A DNA stretch of 64,000 nucleotides. Origin: CAVQRB01 sp963715055. Lineage in GTDB: Bacteria > Pseudomonadota > Alphaproteobacteria > Rhodobacterales > Rhodobacteraceae. This document shows positions 34,074-43,661 of the stretch, one piece after another. The stretch is taken from NCBI GenBank assembly GCA_963715055.1, contig CAVQRB010000023.1:1-64000 (forward strand). The letters run 5' to 3'. The position numbers were made by a program, and so were the translations under genes. Below the pieces are notes generated by a model. It worked only from the letters and a program-made list of their open reading frames with translations. It ran no database searches and was not told where the DNA came from. How positions within the stretch are numbered: the stretch's first letter is position 1; each line of letters opens with the position of its first letter.

Positions 34074-34997
34074 GTGCAGACAACGATCAAATCTCCAGTC
34101 AGCTTTTCCGGCTGTGGCCTTCACACAGGCCTGCCGTCGACGCTGACAATTCGCCCGGCGGTTGCCGAACATGGTATCTGGTTCGTCCGCACCGACGTGC
34201 GCATGGGTGATCGGATGATCCAGGCACGCTGGGACAATGTTCACCGCTCCCCGCTGTGCACCAAGATCGAAAACGCCTCGGGCCTTCAGGTTTCCACCGT
34301 GGAGCATGTGATGGCCGCGCTGGCGGGCTGCGGCGTGCACAATGCGCTGGTTGAAATCGACGGACCGGAAGTACCGATCCTCGACGGCTCCGCAGTGCCA
34401 TTTGTGCGCGGTATCATGCAACGCGGCCTGCGTCAGCTGTCAGCGCCGGTTCGTGCCTTCGAGGTGCTGAAGAAGGTGACCGTGACCGACGGCCTTGCAT
34501 CGGCGACGATCTCCCCGTCGGACACGCTGCGGATCGATTTCGAGATTGATTTCGAAGATACCGCCATCGGTCGTCAGAACAAATCGCTCGTGATGAACAA
34601 CGGCAGCTTTGCACGCGAGCTTTGCGACAGCCGGACCTTCTGCCGGCAGGCTGACGTGGACCTGATGCGCGCCAACGGTCTGGCCCTCGGCGGCACCTCC
34701 GGTGAGAACGCCGTCGTGTTTGACGGCGACCGCGTGGTCAGCCCTGGCGGGTTGCGGCACAGCGATGAGCCTGTGCGCCACAAGATGCTGGACGCGCTCG
34801 GCGATCTGGCTTTGGCGGGGGCACCGCTTCTTGGTCATTACACCGGCGTGCGCGCAGGCCACTCGCTGACCAATACCCTTCTGCGTGAACTCTTCGCCAC
34901 GCCGGGTGCGGTGCGGATGATCGTTTGCGATGAAGTTACGGCGCGTCGGCTTCCGGGCTACGGATTGGTCTGGGACGAAATTCCCGCCGTGGCCTGA
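34074..34997 (+). CDS. lpxC: UDP-3-O-acyl-N-acetylglucosamine deacetylase LpxC
   Basis: Zinc enzyme of the committed step of lipid A synthesis. The 307 residues start with a GTG preceded by GTGGGGG. Visible motifs are FSGCGLHTGLPSTLTIRPA, STVEHVMAAL with a zinc His, EIDGPEVPILDGSA, and RHKMLDALGDLALAG with the other zinc ligands (HxxxD), followed by HYTGVRAGHSLTN with the catalytic His. It follows the ftsZ terminator, so it has its own promoter somewhere in 33919-34073. Confidence 0.97.
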   Translation: MQTTIKSPVSFSGCGLHTGLPSTLTIRPAVAEHGIWFVRTDVRMGDRMIQARWDNVHRSPLCTKIENASGLQVSTVEHVMAALAGCGVHNALVEIDGPEVPILDGSAVPFVRGIMQRGLRQLSAPVRAFEVLKKVTVTDGLASATISPSDTLRIDFEIDFEDTAIGRQNKSLVMNNGSFARELCDSRTFCRQADVDLMRANGLALGGTSGENAVVFDGDRVVSPGGLRHSDEPVRHKMLDALGDLALAGAPLLGHYTGVRAGHSLTNTLLRELFATPGAVRMIVCDEVTARRLPGYGLVWDEIPAVA

Positions 34998-35108
34998 CCC
35001 TGCGCCTTGCGGTTGACCGATCCCACAGGTAAATCACAATAAGCGTCTTCGGCGCAAAGGTCGTTTTGCATGGTTTTGTTCTGTGCTAGGACCACGGTGT
35101 CAGGATGG

Positions 35109-35130
35109 CTTCCGATCCTCGGATCGGAAG
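35109..35130. repeat. perfect 10-bp palindrome upstream of bamD
   Basis: CTTCCGATCC (35109-35118) and GGATCGGAAG (35121-35130) are exact reverse complements with only TC between. It lies 23 bases before the bamD ATG, in the leader or promoter. It may be an operator or a leader structure. Confidence 0.6.
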
Positions 35131-35153
35131 ACGATAGAAAAAGGTGGCAAGGG

Positions 35154-36020
35154 ATGAGTGGGTTGAGGTCGCGTAACCGGTTGTGCAGCGCCGTTGCGGT
35201 AGCCCTCCTGCTGTCTGCCTGTGGCGACGACGCCGGTCGTACGACCGGCAGCTTCTTCAATCCGCAGGAAATACCGCTCGAGACTTACTCCGCAGAGCAG
35301 ATCTATGAGCGCGGCGAGTTCGAGTTGAACCGGGCCCGTCCGGACGAGGCGGCCTTCTACTTCGCCGAGATCGAGCGGCTCTACCCCTATTCCGACTGGG
35401 CGCGCCGGGCGCTGATCATGCAGGCCTTCGCCTATCACAAGGACACCGACTATCCCAACAGCCGGTCGGCGGCGCAACGCTTCATCGACTTCTATCCCGA
35501 TGACGACGATGCGGCCTATGCACAGTATCTTCTGGCCCTGAGCTATTACGACCAGATCGATGAGGTCGGGCGCGACCAGGGACTGACCTTCCAGGCGTTG
35601 CAATCCCTGCGCGAGGTGATCGAGCGCTATCCCGACAGCGAATATGCGCGTGCTTCCATCCTGAAGTTCGATCTGGCCTTCGACCATCTTGCCGGCAAGG
35701 AGATGGAGATCGGTCGCTATTACCTACGCCGCAACCATTATACCGCGGCGATCAACCGCTTCCGTGTCGTGGTCGAGGACTTCCAGACCACCTCCCATAC
35801 GCCCGAGGCCCTGCACCGTCTGGTGGAGGCCTACCTCTCGCTTGGGCTGACCGAAGAGGCGCAGACCGCAGGGGCGATCCTCGGCTACAACTACCGCTCG
35901 ACAGATTGGTATGAGGACAGCTACGCGCTGCTCACCGGTCAGGGTCTGACGCTGGAAGCCGCGGGTGACGGGTGGTTGGCGCAGATCTACCGCCAGACAG
36001 TCAAGGGCCAATGGCTCTGA
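35154..36020 (+). CDS. bamD: outer membrane assembly lipoprotein BamD (ComL)
   Basis: Lipoprotein of the Bam complex that inserts beta-barrel proteins into the outer membrane. The 288 residues have a signal peptide ending in the lipobox LLSAC with the lipidated Cys23, then TPR-type repeats (about 50-260), including AEQIYERGEFELNRARPDEAAFYFAEIERLYP and YLRRNHYTAAINRF. The start at 35154 has AAGGTGG about 10 bases upstream; the upstream extension of the frame would destroy the signal peptide. recN follows after 27 bases. Confidence 0.94.
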   Translation: MSGLRSRNRLCSAVAVALLLSACGDDAGRTTGSFFNPQEIPLETYSAEQIYERGEFELNRARPDEAAFYFAEIERLYPYSDWARRALIMQAFAYHKDTDYPNSRSAAQRFIDFYPDDDDAAYAQYLLALSYYDQIDEVGRDQGLTFQALQSLREVIERYPDSEYARASILKFDLAFDHLAGKEMEIGRYYLRRNHYTAAINRFRVVVEDFQTTSHTPEALHRLVEAYLSLGLTEEAQTAGAILGYNYRSTDWYEDSYALLTGQGLTLEAAGDGWLAQIYRQTVKGQWL

Positions 36021-36047
36021 GCACGGGCATCTGCGGCCAGGGGACGG

Positions 36048-37706
36048 ATGACGCCGATGCTGCGCGGGCTTGAAATATCGGACATGCTGATCATCGACCG
36101 GCTGGAGCTCGCGTTCCAGCCGGGCCTCAACGTGCTCACCGGGGAGACCGGGGCAGGCAAGTCCATCCTGCTCGATGCGCTTGGGTTCGTTCTTGGCTGG
36201 CGCGGGCGCGCCGACCTGGTGCGGCAGGGGGCGGAACAGGGCGAGGTCGTGGCCTGGTTCGACCTCGCGCCGGATCATCCGGCATTGGCGGTGCTGGAGG
36301 AGGCGGGGCTTCCGGCAGGGGACGAGTTGATCCTGCGGCGCGTCAACACGGCGGACGGGCGCAAATCGGCCTGGGTGAACGATCGGCGATGCTCGGGCGA
36401 GGTGCTGCGGCAATTGTCGGACACATTGGTCGAGTTGCATGGCCAGCATGACGATCGTGGCCTGCTGAACCCGAAAGGGCACCGCGCCATTCTGGATGAG
36501 TTTGGCGGATATGGCACCCTGCGCGACGACGTCCGCGCCGCGTGGCAGGCGAAGGGTCGTGCGCAGAAAGCGCTCGCCCAGGCGGAGACCGCCATGGCTG
36601 CGATCCGCGCCGAGGAAGACTACCTGCGCCACGCGGTCGCCGAGCTTGATGCGCTGGCACCACAGGCGGGCGAGGAAGCTGCACTCGACGCCCGCAGGCG
36701 TGCGATGCAAGCGGCCGAGCGCATCCGTGCCGACGTGCAGCGCGCCCATGAGGTTCTGGGCGATCAGGGCGCGGACGGTGCCTTGCGCGATGCCTTGCGC
36801 TGGCTCGATGGAGCTGCGGACCGGGCGGAAGGCGCGCTCGACGCGCCCATGGCCGCCCTCGAGCGCGCGATGGCGGAGCTGGACGAGGCGGTGGAGGGGA
36901 TTGCCGCGGCGATTGAGGGGCTCTCCCACGACCCGCTGGAACTGGAGCGCGCCGAGGAGCGTCTCTTCGCGATCCGGGCGCTGGCGCGTAAACACGATGT
37001 GGCGCCGGACGAATTGGCAGGCTTCGCGGATCAGTTGCGCGCGAAACTGGCAGCGCTCGACGCGGGCGATGCCGATCTCGGAAAGTTGCGGCAGAGCCTG
37101 AAGGTGGCGCAGGCGGATTATGACGCCGCCGCCGCCGCGCTCGGTGCCGCGCGACGCGAAGCTGCTGCGGCCCTCGACAAGGCGGTCGGGGGCGAATTGG
37201 CGCCGCTGAAGATGGAGCGCGCGGTTTTCGAGACGCGCTTCGAGCCGGAAGCGGATGGCCCCGATGGCCGCGACGCCGTGGCCTTCACCGTAGCGACCAA
37301 CCCGGGTGCGCCCTCGGGGCCCTTGAACAGGATCGCTTCGGGCGGCGAACTCAGCCGCTTCCTTTTGGCGCTCAAGGTCTGCCTGACCCGCGGCCAGACC
37401 GGCCTGACGATGATCTTCGACGAGATCGACCGGGGCGTGGGCGGGGCCACCGCCGATGCGGTCGGGCGCAGGCTGGCGGCGCTCTCGGCAGGGGGGCAGG
37501 TGCTGGTCGTGACCCATTCGCCGCAGGTCGCGGCCCTTGGCGCGCATCATTGGCGGGTCGAGAAACACGTGGAGAACGGCATGACCACCTCGACCGTCGT
37601 CGCCCTGCCGTCTCTCGCGCGCGTGGATGAAATCGCCCGCATGTTGTCGGGCGATACGATCACCGAAGAGGCGCGGGGTGCTGCACGGGCGCTGCTGGCG
37701 GGTTGA
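36048..37706 (+). CDS. recN: DNA repair protein RecN
   Basis: SMC-like ATPase for double-strand break repair. The 552 residues carry the Walker A loop GETGAGKS (32-39) after LEISDMLIIDRLEL, a long helical coiled-coil middle with many Ala, Glu and Arg (about 150-390), the ABC signature ASGGELSRFLLALK, and the Walker B MIFDEIDRGVGG. It lies 27 bases after bamD. No LexA-type box was recognised in front of it, which suggests expression with bamD. Confidence 0.95.
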   Translation: MTPMLRGLEISDMLIIDRLELAFQPGLNVLTGETGAGKSILLDALGFVLGWRGRADLVRQGAEQGEVVAWFDLAPDHPALAVLEEAGLPAGDELILRRVNTADGRKSAWVNDRRCSGEVLRQLSDTLVELHGQHDDRGLLNPKGHRAILDEFGGYGTLRDDVRAAWQAKGRAQKALAQAETAMAAIRAEEDYLRHAVAELDALAPQAGEEAALDARRRAMQAAERIRADVQRAHEVLGDQGADGALRDALRWLDGAADRAEGALDAPMAALERAMAELDEAVEGIAAAIEGLSHDPLELERAEERLFAIRALARKHDVAPDELAGFADQLRAKLAALDAGDADLGKLRQSLKVAQADYDAAAAALGAARREAAAALDKAVGGELAPLKMERAVFETRFEPEADGPDGRDAVAFTVATNPGAPSGPLNRIASGGELSRFLLALKVCLTRGQTGLTMIFDEIDRGVGGATADAVGRRLAALSAGGQVLVVTHSPQVAALGAHHWRVEKHVENGMTTSTVVALPSLARVDEIARMLSGDTITEEARGAARALLAG

Positions 37707-37762
37707 CCCCGGGCAAAAGGCTTCCCCACAGGCCGGCCATGCCCTAGACAGGGGCTACCCCT

Positions 37763-39457
37763 TTGATCTGCCCCAGAAGTCGCGTGCATTCTTTTCTCTC
37801 CAAACAGGTCGCTCTTGCGCAAATATCGCTTCGCGATGCCTTTCGCGTGATCCGGCAGCGTGGACCGAACCAGATCCAGTTCTGGTTCATCGCCCTGGCG
37901 GTGGGCATCGCCGCAGGCTTCGCAGCGCTTTTTTTCCGCAAGGGGATCAACGCGCTGCAGACCTATCTCTATGGCACCGAAGACGTGCGGATGCTGCACA
38001 GTTTCGCGGAGTCGCTGCCCTGGTACCTGATCCTGATCATCCCGATCTGCGGCGGGCTCGTCGTCGGCGTGATCCTGCATGTCTTCACCAAGGACGGGCG
38101 GGCGCGGTCGGTGGCCGATGTGATCCACGGTGCAGCGATGCACGACGGGCGCGTGGAGACGCGCGCGGGGCTGGCCTCGGCGCTGGCGTCGATGATCACT
38201 CTGGGCACCGGCGGCTCCACGGGCCGCGAAGGGCCGGTGGTGCATCTTGCGGCGGTCATTTCCACCTGGGTCAACCGCCGCATTCTGGCGGATGGGATCA
38301 CCGGGCGCGACCTGCTGGGCTGTGCAGTGGCCGCCGCGGTCTCGGCGAGTTTCAACGCGCCCATCGCAGGCGCACTCTTCGCGCTCGAGGTCGTGCTGCG
38401 CCATTTCGCCGTCCATGCCTTCGCGCCAATCGTGATCGCCAGTGCCGCTGGTACGGTGATCAACCGGCTCGAGTTCGGCGGCATCACCGAATTCGCGCTG
38501 ACCTCCGTGGGTGAGGTCCAGTTCTACCAGGAACTGCCCGCTTTTCTGATCCTCGGCATGGTAAGCGGCCTTGTCGCCGTGGTGCTGATGAAGGCGATCT
38601 TCTGGGCCGACGATTTCGGCACCATGGTGCAGGAGGCGATCCGCCTTCCGAGATGGTTGCGCCCGGCGGTCGCGGGGGCCTTGCTGGGCGGGCTCGCGAT
38701 TTTCTATCCGCATATCATCGGGGTCGGCTACGAGACGACCTTCCTCGCCCTCAACGCCGATCTGGTGCTCCACGATGCGATCGTCTTTGCAATCCTGAAG
38801 ACCATTGCTGTGTCGGTGACTATGGCCGGTCGAATGGGCGGCGGTGTCTTTTCCCCCTCGCTGATGATCGGCGCGCTCACGGGCCTGAGTTTCGGCCTGA
38901 TCGCCACCAGCATCTTTCCCGATGTCTCCGGCGCATTGTCGCTCTATGCGCTGGCGGGAATGGGGGCCGTGGCCGCGGCGGTGCTGGGTGCGCCCATTTC
39001 CACCACGTTGATCGTTTTCGAACTCACCGGCGATTGGCAAACCGGCCTTGCGGTGATGATCGCGGTCTCCATGTCCACGGCGATTTCCTCGCGGCTGGTG
39101 CACCGCAGCTTCTTTCTGTCGCAACTCGAGCGGCGCAACATCCATCTTGCCGCGGGACCGCAGGCCTATCTGCTCGCGATGTTCCGCGCCGGTGCGGTGA
39201 TGCGGCCGCCAGATCATCCAAGGGCGGCCGTGGAGGAGACCTGTCGCGACATGATCCGAGATGGGGTTTTCATCGATCCCAATGCGACGCTAGAGACGGC
39301 CATGCCGCTCTTCGAGGGCGGTGCCGTCTTCGTTCCTGTGGTCCGCTGGTCGGGCGAGCCGAAACAACCGGAACTGCTCGGAGCTCTCTTCTACGTGGAT
39401 GCCCTCAAGGTCTACAACCGGGCGCTGGCGGCCACCGCGGCCGAGGAGCACTCCTGA
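37763..39457 (+). CDS. ClC family chloride channel/transporter
   Basis: Polytopic membrane protein of 564 residues with about ten or more hydrophobic segments. The ClC filter motif appears as GTGGSTGREGPVVHLAA; a SFNAPIAGALFALEVVLRHFA segment and a later AGRMGGGVFSPSLMIGALTG are also typical. The C-terminal part (VFIDPNATLETAMPLFEGGAVFVPVV) resembles a single CBS-like regulatory unit. Whether it is a channel or an H+/Cl- exchanger cannot be told. The start is a TTG with AGGGG 8 bases upstream; a GTG at 37784 is an alternative. Confidence 0.9.
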   Translation: MICPRSRVHSFLSKQVALAQISLRDAFRVIRQRGPNQIQFWFIALAVGIAAGFAALFFRKGINALQTYLYGTEDVRMLHSFAESLPWYLILIIPICGGLVVGVILHVFTKDGRARSVADVIHGAAMHDGRVETRAGLASALASMITLGTGGSTGREGPVVHLAAVISTWVNRRILADGITGRDLLGCAVAAAVSASFNAPIAGALFALEVVLRHFAVHAFAPIVIASAAGTVINRLEFGGITEFALTSVGEVQFYQELPAFLILGMVSGLVAVVLMKAIFWADDFGTMVQEAIRLPRWLRPAVAGALLGGLAIFYPHIIGVGYETTFLALNADLVLHDAIVFAILKTIAVSVTMAGRMGGGVFSPSLMIGALTGLSFGLIATSIFPDVSGALSLYALAGMGAVAAAVLGAPISTTLIVFELTGDWQTGLAVMIAVSMSTAISSRLVHRSFFLSQLERRNIHLAAGPQAYLLAMFRAGAVMRPPDHPRAAVEETCRDMIRDGVFIDPNATLETAMPLFEGGAVFVPVVRWSGEPKQPELLGALFYVDALKVYNRALAATAAEEHS

Positions 39458-39464
39458 AACGGGC

Positions 39465-39809
39465 TCAGATCTGCTCCACGGTGACGTCACCGGTGGTGTA
39501 AAACGCAAGGTGGTCCTTGATCCGGGCGACATCTGCTTTCGGGTCCTCGTAGGACCACGCCACGTTCTTCAGCGTCGTGCTTTTGGTGACCACCGAGAAG
39601 TAGCTTGCCGTCCCCTTGTGCGGGCACTGGCTGGTCATGGTCGTGGGGTCGAGGAAGGCCATCGCGATGTCGCTGCGCGGGAAATAGATTACCGGCGGGT
39701 AGTCTCCTTCCACCAACTCCAGCGCGTCGCTGCTTTCGCCCAGAACGGCGCCGCCGGCGCGCACAGACCAGATGCCCGGTGCTTTGCGGATGGTGATGTG
39801 ATCGGACAT
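39465..39809 (-). CDS. DUF427 domain protein
   Basis: A 114-residue soluble protein of the DUF427 family: IRKAPGIWSVRAGGAVLGESSDALELVEGDYPPVIYFPRSDI in the first half and CPHKGTASYFSV followed by NVAWSYEDP, which are the family's conserved core. Biochemical function is not established. It converges with the ClC gene 7 bases away and is downstream of aminopeptidase P on the same strand. Confidence 0.88.
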   Translation of the reverse strand: MSDHITIRKAPGIWSVRAGGAVLGESSDALELVEGDYPPVIYFPRSDIAMAFLDPTTMTSQCPHKGTASYFSVVTKSTTLKNVAWSYEDPKADVARIKDHLAFYTTGDVTVEQI

Positions 39810-39857
39810 TGATGGGTCTCCCAGAGGAACGAATTGTGCCCGGCGTTGTCGACGGTA

Positions 39858-41648
39858 TCAGATCGGCGCCGTGGCCGCATCCAACCATGTTTTCGCAGCG
39901 GGCGATAGGCGCGGTGCTATCTTTTCACGCACCTCGCGGTGGTAGGTGTCGAGCCAGTCGATCTCGGCGGCACTGAGCATTTCCGCCACAATCAGCCGCC
40001 TGTCGATCGGCACGAAGGTCAGGGTGCGCCAAGACAACATGGCACGCTCCGCGTCTCCGCCCGGCAAGGCTTTTGCCTCCTCCACGACGATGAGGTTCTC
40101 GATCCTGATCCCGAAGGCGCCTTCGCGGTAATACCCGGGCTCGTTCGACAAGATCATGCCGGGTTCAAGCGGCACATGGCTGATCCGGCTGAGACGCTGC
40201 GGCCCCTCATGGACGCTGAGATAGGCGCCGACGCCATGCCCGAGGCCGTGATCGAAATCCTGCCCCGCGAGCCAGAGAGGCAGGCGCCCGATGGCTTCGA
40301 TATCGCGCCCGGCAAGGCCCACGGGCCAGCGCAGGCGGCTCATGGCGATCATGCCCTGCAACACGCGGGTGAAAGCCTGTGCCGCTTCCCGGGGCGGTAT
40401 TCCAATGGCGATGGTGCGCGTGATATCGGTGGTGCCGTCGAGATATTGGCCACCGCTGTCGAGCACCAGCAAATGACCTTCTTCGAGCCTGCTGTCGGTT
40501 TCCGTCGTCACACGGTAATGCATGATGGCACCGTTCGGCCCGGTGCCGGCGATGGTCTCGAAACTGATGTCGCGCAGGGCGTTGTCCTGCCGCCGGCAGG
40601 TCTCCAGCTTGCCGACCACCTGTGTCTCGGTGAGGCTGCCGGGCGCTTGCGCATCGAGCCAGGCCAGCAATTCGACCACCGCCGCCCCGTCGCGCAGATG
40701 CGCGGCAGCGGCCCCGGCGATTTCCGCGTCATTCTTGCGCGCCTTGGGCAAGGCGCAGGGGTCGCTGCCCCAGACCGCCCGGTCCCCCAGATGTTCGGCC
40801 ACGATCACCGGAACCGTGGCCTTGTCGATCCGCACGGGGCCTTGCAAATTTCCGAGGAAATCGAGAAAGCTCTCGGGCGCGCGGCAAGTGACTTCCGCGC
40901 CCAGGTGGTCGCCGACCTCCACGAGCTTCTCCTCCGCCATGAAAAGATCGACCGTCCCGTCCTGATGCAGGACCGCGAAGCCCTGGGCGATCGGGTTGCG
41001 CGGAATGTCAGAGCCGCGAATGTTCAAGAGCCAGCAGAGCGAGTCCGGCAGGGTGATTATGGCCGCATTCTGTCCTGCGGCTGCAAGTTCAGCCGCCAGT
41101 CGCGCCCGTTTCGCCCCGTGGCTTTCGCCGGCGAATTCGAGCGGATGGATACGGGCAATTGCCATCGGCGGGGCAGGTTGATCGCTCCAGATCCGGTCAA
41201 TGAGATTGGCCGTAGCCCGCATCTCGATGCCACTGCCGTCAAGCTCGCCCCTGAGCGTCTCAAGCTGCCCTACCGTGTGCAACCATGGATCAAAACCTAT
41301 GAGGCCACCTTCGGGCAATTGCTCCTTGAGCCAGGTGCCAAGGGATTTCTCGGGCCAGGGCACTGGCGTGAACAGGGGTGCCACCTGCGTTTTCACCTGC
41401 GTCCGGTACCGCCCGTCGATGAAAACACCGGCCACCGTCTGCAAGGCCGCGCAAAATCCCGCGGACCCGGTGAAGCCGGTGAGCCAGGCGAGCCGCTCGT
41501 CATGGGCCGCCACGTATTCGCCCTGATGCGCGTCCGCCCGCGGCACCAGAAAACCACTCAGACCTTCCGCGGTCATGTGACTGCGCAACATCGCGAGCCG
41601 CGGCGGCCCCTGGTCCGGGCGGGCCGTCACATCAAAACTCTGGAACAT
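39858..41648 (-). CDS. pepP: Xaa-Pro aminopeptidase (M24, creatinase-like)
   Basis: Cytosolic metallopeptidase removing N-terminal residues before proline. The 596 residues have two creatinase-like N-terminal domains (SGFLVPRADAHQGEYVAAHDERLAWLTGFTGSAG near 34-64) and a pita-bread catalytic domain with the metal ligands in LVLDSGGQYLDGTTDITRTI, HGLGHGVGAYLSVHEGP and EPGMILSNEPGYY. The three-domain length near 600 is usual for this family. cobT lies downstream on the same strand, 60 bases away, with an interspersed repeat between. Confidence 0.93.
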   Translation of the reverse strand: MFQSFDVTARPDQGPPRLAMLRSHMTAEGLSGFLVPRADAHQGEYVAAHDERLAWLTGFTGSAGFCAALQTVAGVFIDGRYRTQVKTQVAPLFTPVPWPEKSLGTWLKEQLPEGGLIGFDPWLHTVGQLETLRGELDGSGIEMRATANLIDRIWSDQPAPPMAIARIHPLEFAGESHGAKRARLAAELAAAGQNAAIITLPDSLCWLLNIRGSDIPRNPIAQGFAVLHQDGTVDLFMAEEKLVEVGDHLGAEVTCRAPESFLDFLGNLQGPVRIDKATVPVIVAEHLGDRAVWGSDPCALPKARKNDAEIAGAAAAHLRDGAAVVELLAWLDAQAPGSLTETQVVGKLETCRRQDNALRDISFETIAGTGPNGAIMHYRVTTETDSRLEEGHLLVLDSGGQYLDGTTDITRTIAIGIPPREAAQAFTRVLQGMIAMSRLRWPVGLAGRDIEAIGRLPLWLAGQDFDHGLGHGVGAYLSVHEGPQRLSRISHVPLEPGMILSNEPGYYREGAFGIRIENLIVVEEAKALPGGDAERAMLSWRTLTFVPIDRRLIVAEMLSAAEIDWLDTYHREVREKIAPRLSPAAKTWLDAATAPI

Positions 41649-41660
41649 CGCCGCGCCTCA

Positions 41661-41692
41661 TTCTTTTGGCCAAAAATATCCCCGCCGGAGGC
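41661..41692 (-). repeat. interspersed intergenic repeat, copy 3
   Basis: On the minus strand GCCTCCGGCGGGGATATTT followed by TTGGCCAAAAGAA, the best-preserved of three copies (others 5867-5899 and 21837-21867). It lies between aminopeptidase P and the 3' end of cobT. The GGCCAAAA part can pair with TTTTTGGCC. Confidence 0.65.
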
Positions 41693-41707
41693 ATGACACC
41701 CTTTGGG

Positions 41708-43585
41708 TCAGCTCACCCGTTTCATGCCCATGACCCGCGCCCGGGCTCGCGGATCGTTGTCGAAAAGCGCTGCCAATTGCTCGGTCATCGCACCGGCCAG
41801 CTGGTCCACATCGGTGATCGTCACAGCGCGGTCGTAGTAGCGCGTCACGTCATGGCCGATCCCGATCGCCAGCAGTTCCACCGCCTTGCGGCGCTCCACC
41901 ATGGCGATCACGTCGCGCAGGTGCTTTTCGAGGTAATTTGCAGGATTCACCGAGAGCGTACTGTCGTCGACAGGCGCACCGTCGGAGATCACCATCAGAA
42001 TCTTGCGCGCCTCGTGGCGCACCATCATCCGGCGGTGCGCCCATTCCAGCGCCTCGCCGTCGATATTCTCCTTGAGCAACCCTTCCTTCATCATCAGGCC
42101 GAGGTTGTCGCGCGCGCGTCGCCAGGGCGCATCGGCGGATTTGTAGATGATGTGGCGCAGGTCGTTCAGCCGGCCCGGTTGCTGCGGTCGCCCGTCGTTC
42201 AGCCAGGCCTCGCGTGCCTGCCCCCCCTTCCAGGCGCGGGTGGTGAAGCCGAGGATCTCCACCTTGACGTTGCAGCGCTCCAGCGTCCGGGCGAGAACAT
42301 CGGCGCAGATCGCGGCGATGGAAATCGGCCGTCCGCGCATGGAGCCCGAGTTGTCGAGCAGGAGCGTCACGATGGTGTCGCGGAATTCGGTGTCCTTCTC
42401 GACCTTGAAGGAGAGCGGTGTGGTGGGGTTCGCGACCACCCGCGCCAGACGCCCGGCATCGAGGATCCCTTCCTCCAGATCGAACTCCCAAGAGCGGTTC
42501 TGCTGCGCCTGAAGGCGGCGCTGCAACTTGTTGGCAAGCCGGCTCACCGCCCCCTTGAGCGGTTCGAGCTGCTGGTCGAGATAGGCGCGCAGCCGTTCCA
42601 GCTCCACCGGTTCGGCCAGCTCCTCCGCACCGATCTCCTCGTCGTGATCGGACATGTAGACAAGGTAATTCGGATCGGCATCGGAGGCAGGGGCAGGGGG
42701 CGGCGGCTCCATCGGCGCTTCGCCCTCGGGCATCTCCGCCTCGTCGCCCATTTCCTGATCGGCCATGTCGTCCATGGAGATCTGGGCCTGGGCTGCGTCC
42801 TGCTGGTCCTCCTGGGACTGCTCGGGCGAGGCTTCGGCGTCCTCGTCGTCCTGATCGTCCTGACCGGTGCTGTCGGGATCGGAATCGTCCTCGGAGCCTT
42901 CCTCGGCCTCGTCTTCCTGATCCTCGTCGATCTGGTCCGGATCATCGCCCAGCTGGTCGCCGTAGCCGAGATCGGAGATCAGCCGGCGCGCCAGCTTCGA
43001 GAAAGCTGCCTGATCGGCCAGCACGGCGTTGATGTCGTCAAGCGTTTCGCCGCATTGGTCCTCGATGAACCCGCGCCAGAGGTCCATGACGTTCTGCGCG
43101 CCCGCCGGCAGGTCGCGCCCCGTGGCCAGATGGCGCACCAGATAGCCCGCAGCAGTGGCGAGAGGCACATCTGCCGCCTGCGTGACCTGATCGTAGCCCT
43201 TGCGCAGCGCCTCATGCTTGATCTTGGCGTCGATGTTGCCGGCCGTGCCGGGCATGTCGCGGGCCCCCATCGCCTCGCAGCGCGCGGTCTCCATCGCCTC
43301 GTAGAGGTCGCGCGCCATCTCGCCCTGCGGCTGGTATCGGGCATGGGTCTGGCCGTTGTGATAGCGCCGGTTCAGCGCCAGCGCATCCGCCGTGCCCCGC
43401 GCCAGCATCACCTCGTCGCGGGTCATGCGCCGGCTCACCTGCGGCAAGCGCATGGACTCGCCCGAGAGGCCGGCGGGATCGACCGAATAGGAGACGTTCA
43501 GCTCCGGGTCATGCGCCATGACCTTGGTCGCCTCGGCCAGCGCCTTCTTGAACGCGTCGGCAGGGTTATCGGAGGATTTGGTCAT
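41708..43585 (-). CDS. cobT: cobaltochelatase subunit CobT
   Basis: Subunit of the aerobic CobNST cobaltochelatase that inserts cobalt into hydrogenobyrinate diamide. The 625 residues show an N-terminal helical region, a very acidic central stretch (about 200-300, runs of Asp/Glu/Gln/Ser), and a C-terminal VWA domain with the MIDAS motif DNSGSMRG and ISDGAPVDDSTL. The start at 43585 has GGGAACGAG just upstream; the frame runs 15 codons further. cobS lies immediately upstream in the same operon. Confidence 0.95.
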   Translation of the reverse strand: MTKSSDNPADAFKKALAEATKVMAHDPELNVSYSVDPAGLSGESMRLPQVSRRMTRDEVMLARGTADALALNRRYHNGQTHARYQPQGEMARDLYEAMETARCEAMGARDMPGTAGNIDAKIKHEALRKGYDQVTQAADVPLATAAGYLVRHLATGRDLPAGAQNVMDLWRGFIEDQCGETLDDINAVLADQAAFSKLARRLISDLGYGDQLGDDPDQIDEDQEDEAEEGSEDDSDPDSTGQDDQDDEDAEASPEQSQEDQQDAAQAQISMDDMADQEMGDEAEMPEGEAPMEPPPPAPASDADPNYLVYMSDHDEEIGAEELAEPVELERLRAYLDQQLEPLKGAVSRLANKLQRRLQAQQNRSWEFDLEEGILDAGRLARVVANPTTPLSFKVEKDTEFRDTIVTLLLDNSGSMRGRPISIAAICADVLARTLERCNVKVEILGFTTRAWKGGQAREAWLNDGRPQQPGRLNDLRHIIYKSADAPWRRARDNLGLMMKEGLLKENIDGEALEWAHRRMMVRHEARKILMVISDGAPVDDSTLSVNPANYLEKHLRDVIAMVERRKAVELLAIGIGHDVTRYYDRAVTITDVDQLAGAMTEQLAALFDNDPRARARVMGMKRVS

Positions 43586-43661
43586 CTCGTTCCCGTCACT
43601 TGAAACGCGGTCGACACGCCTCTCCCCCACCGGGGCGATAGGTTGGCCGACGGTGTCACGA

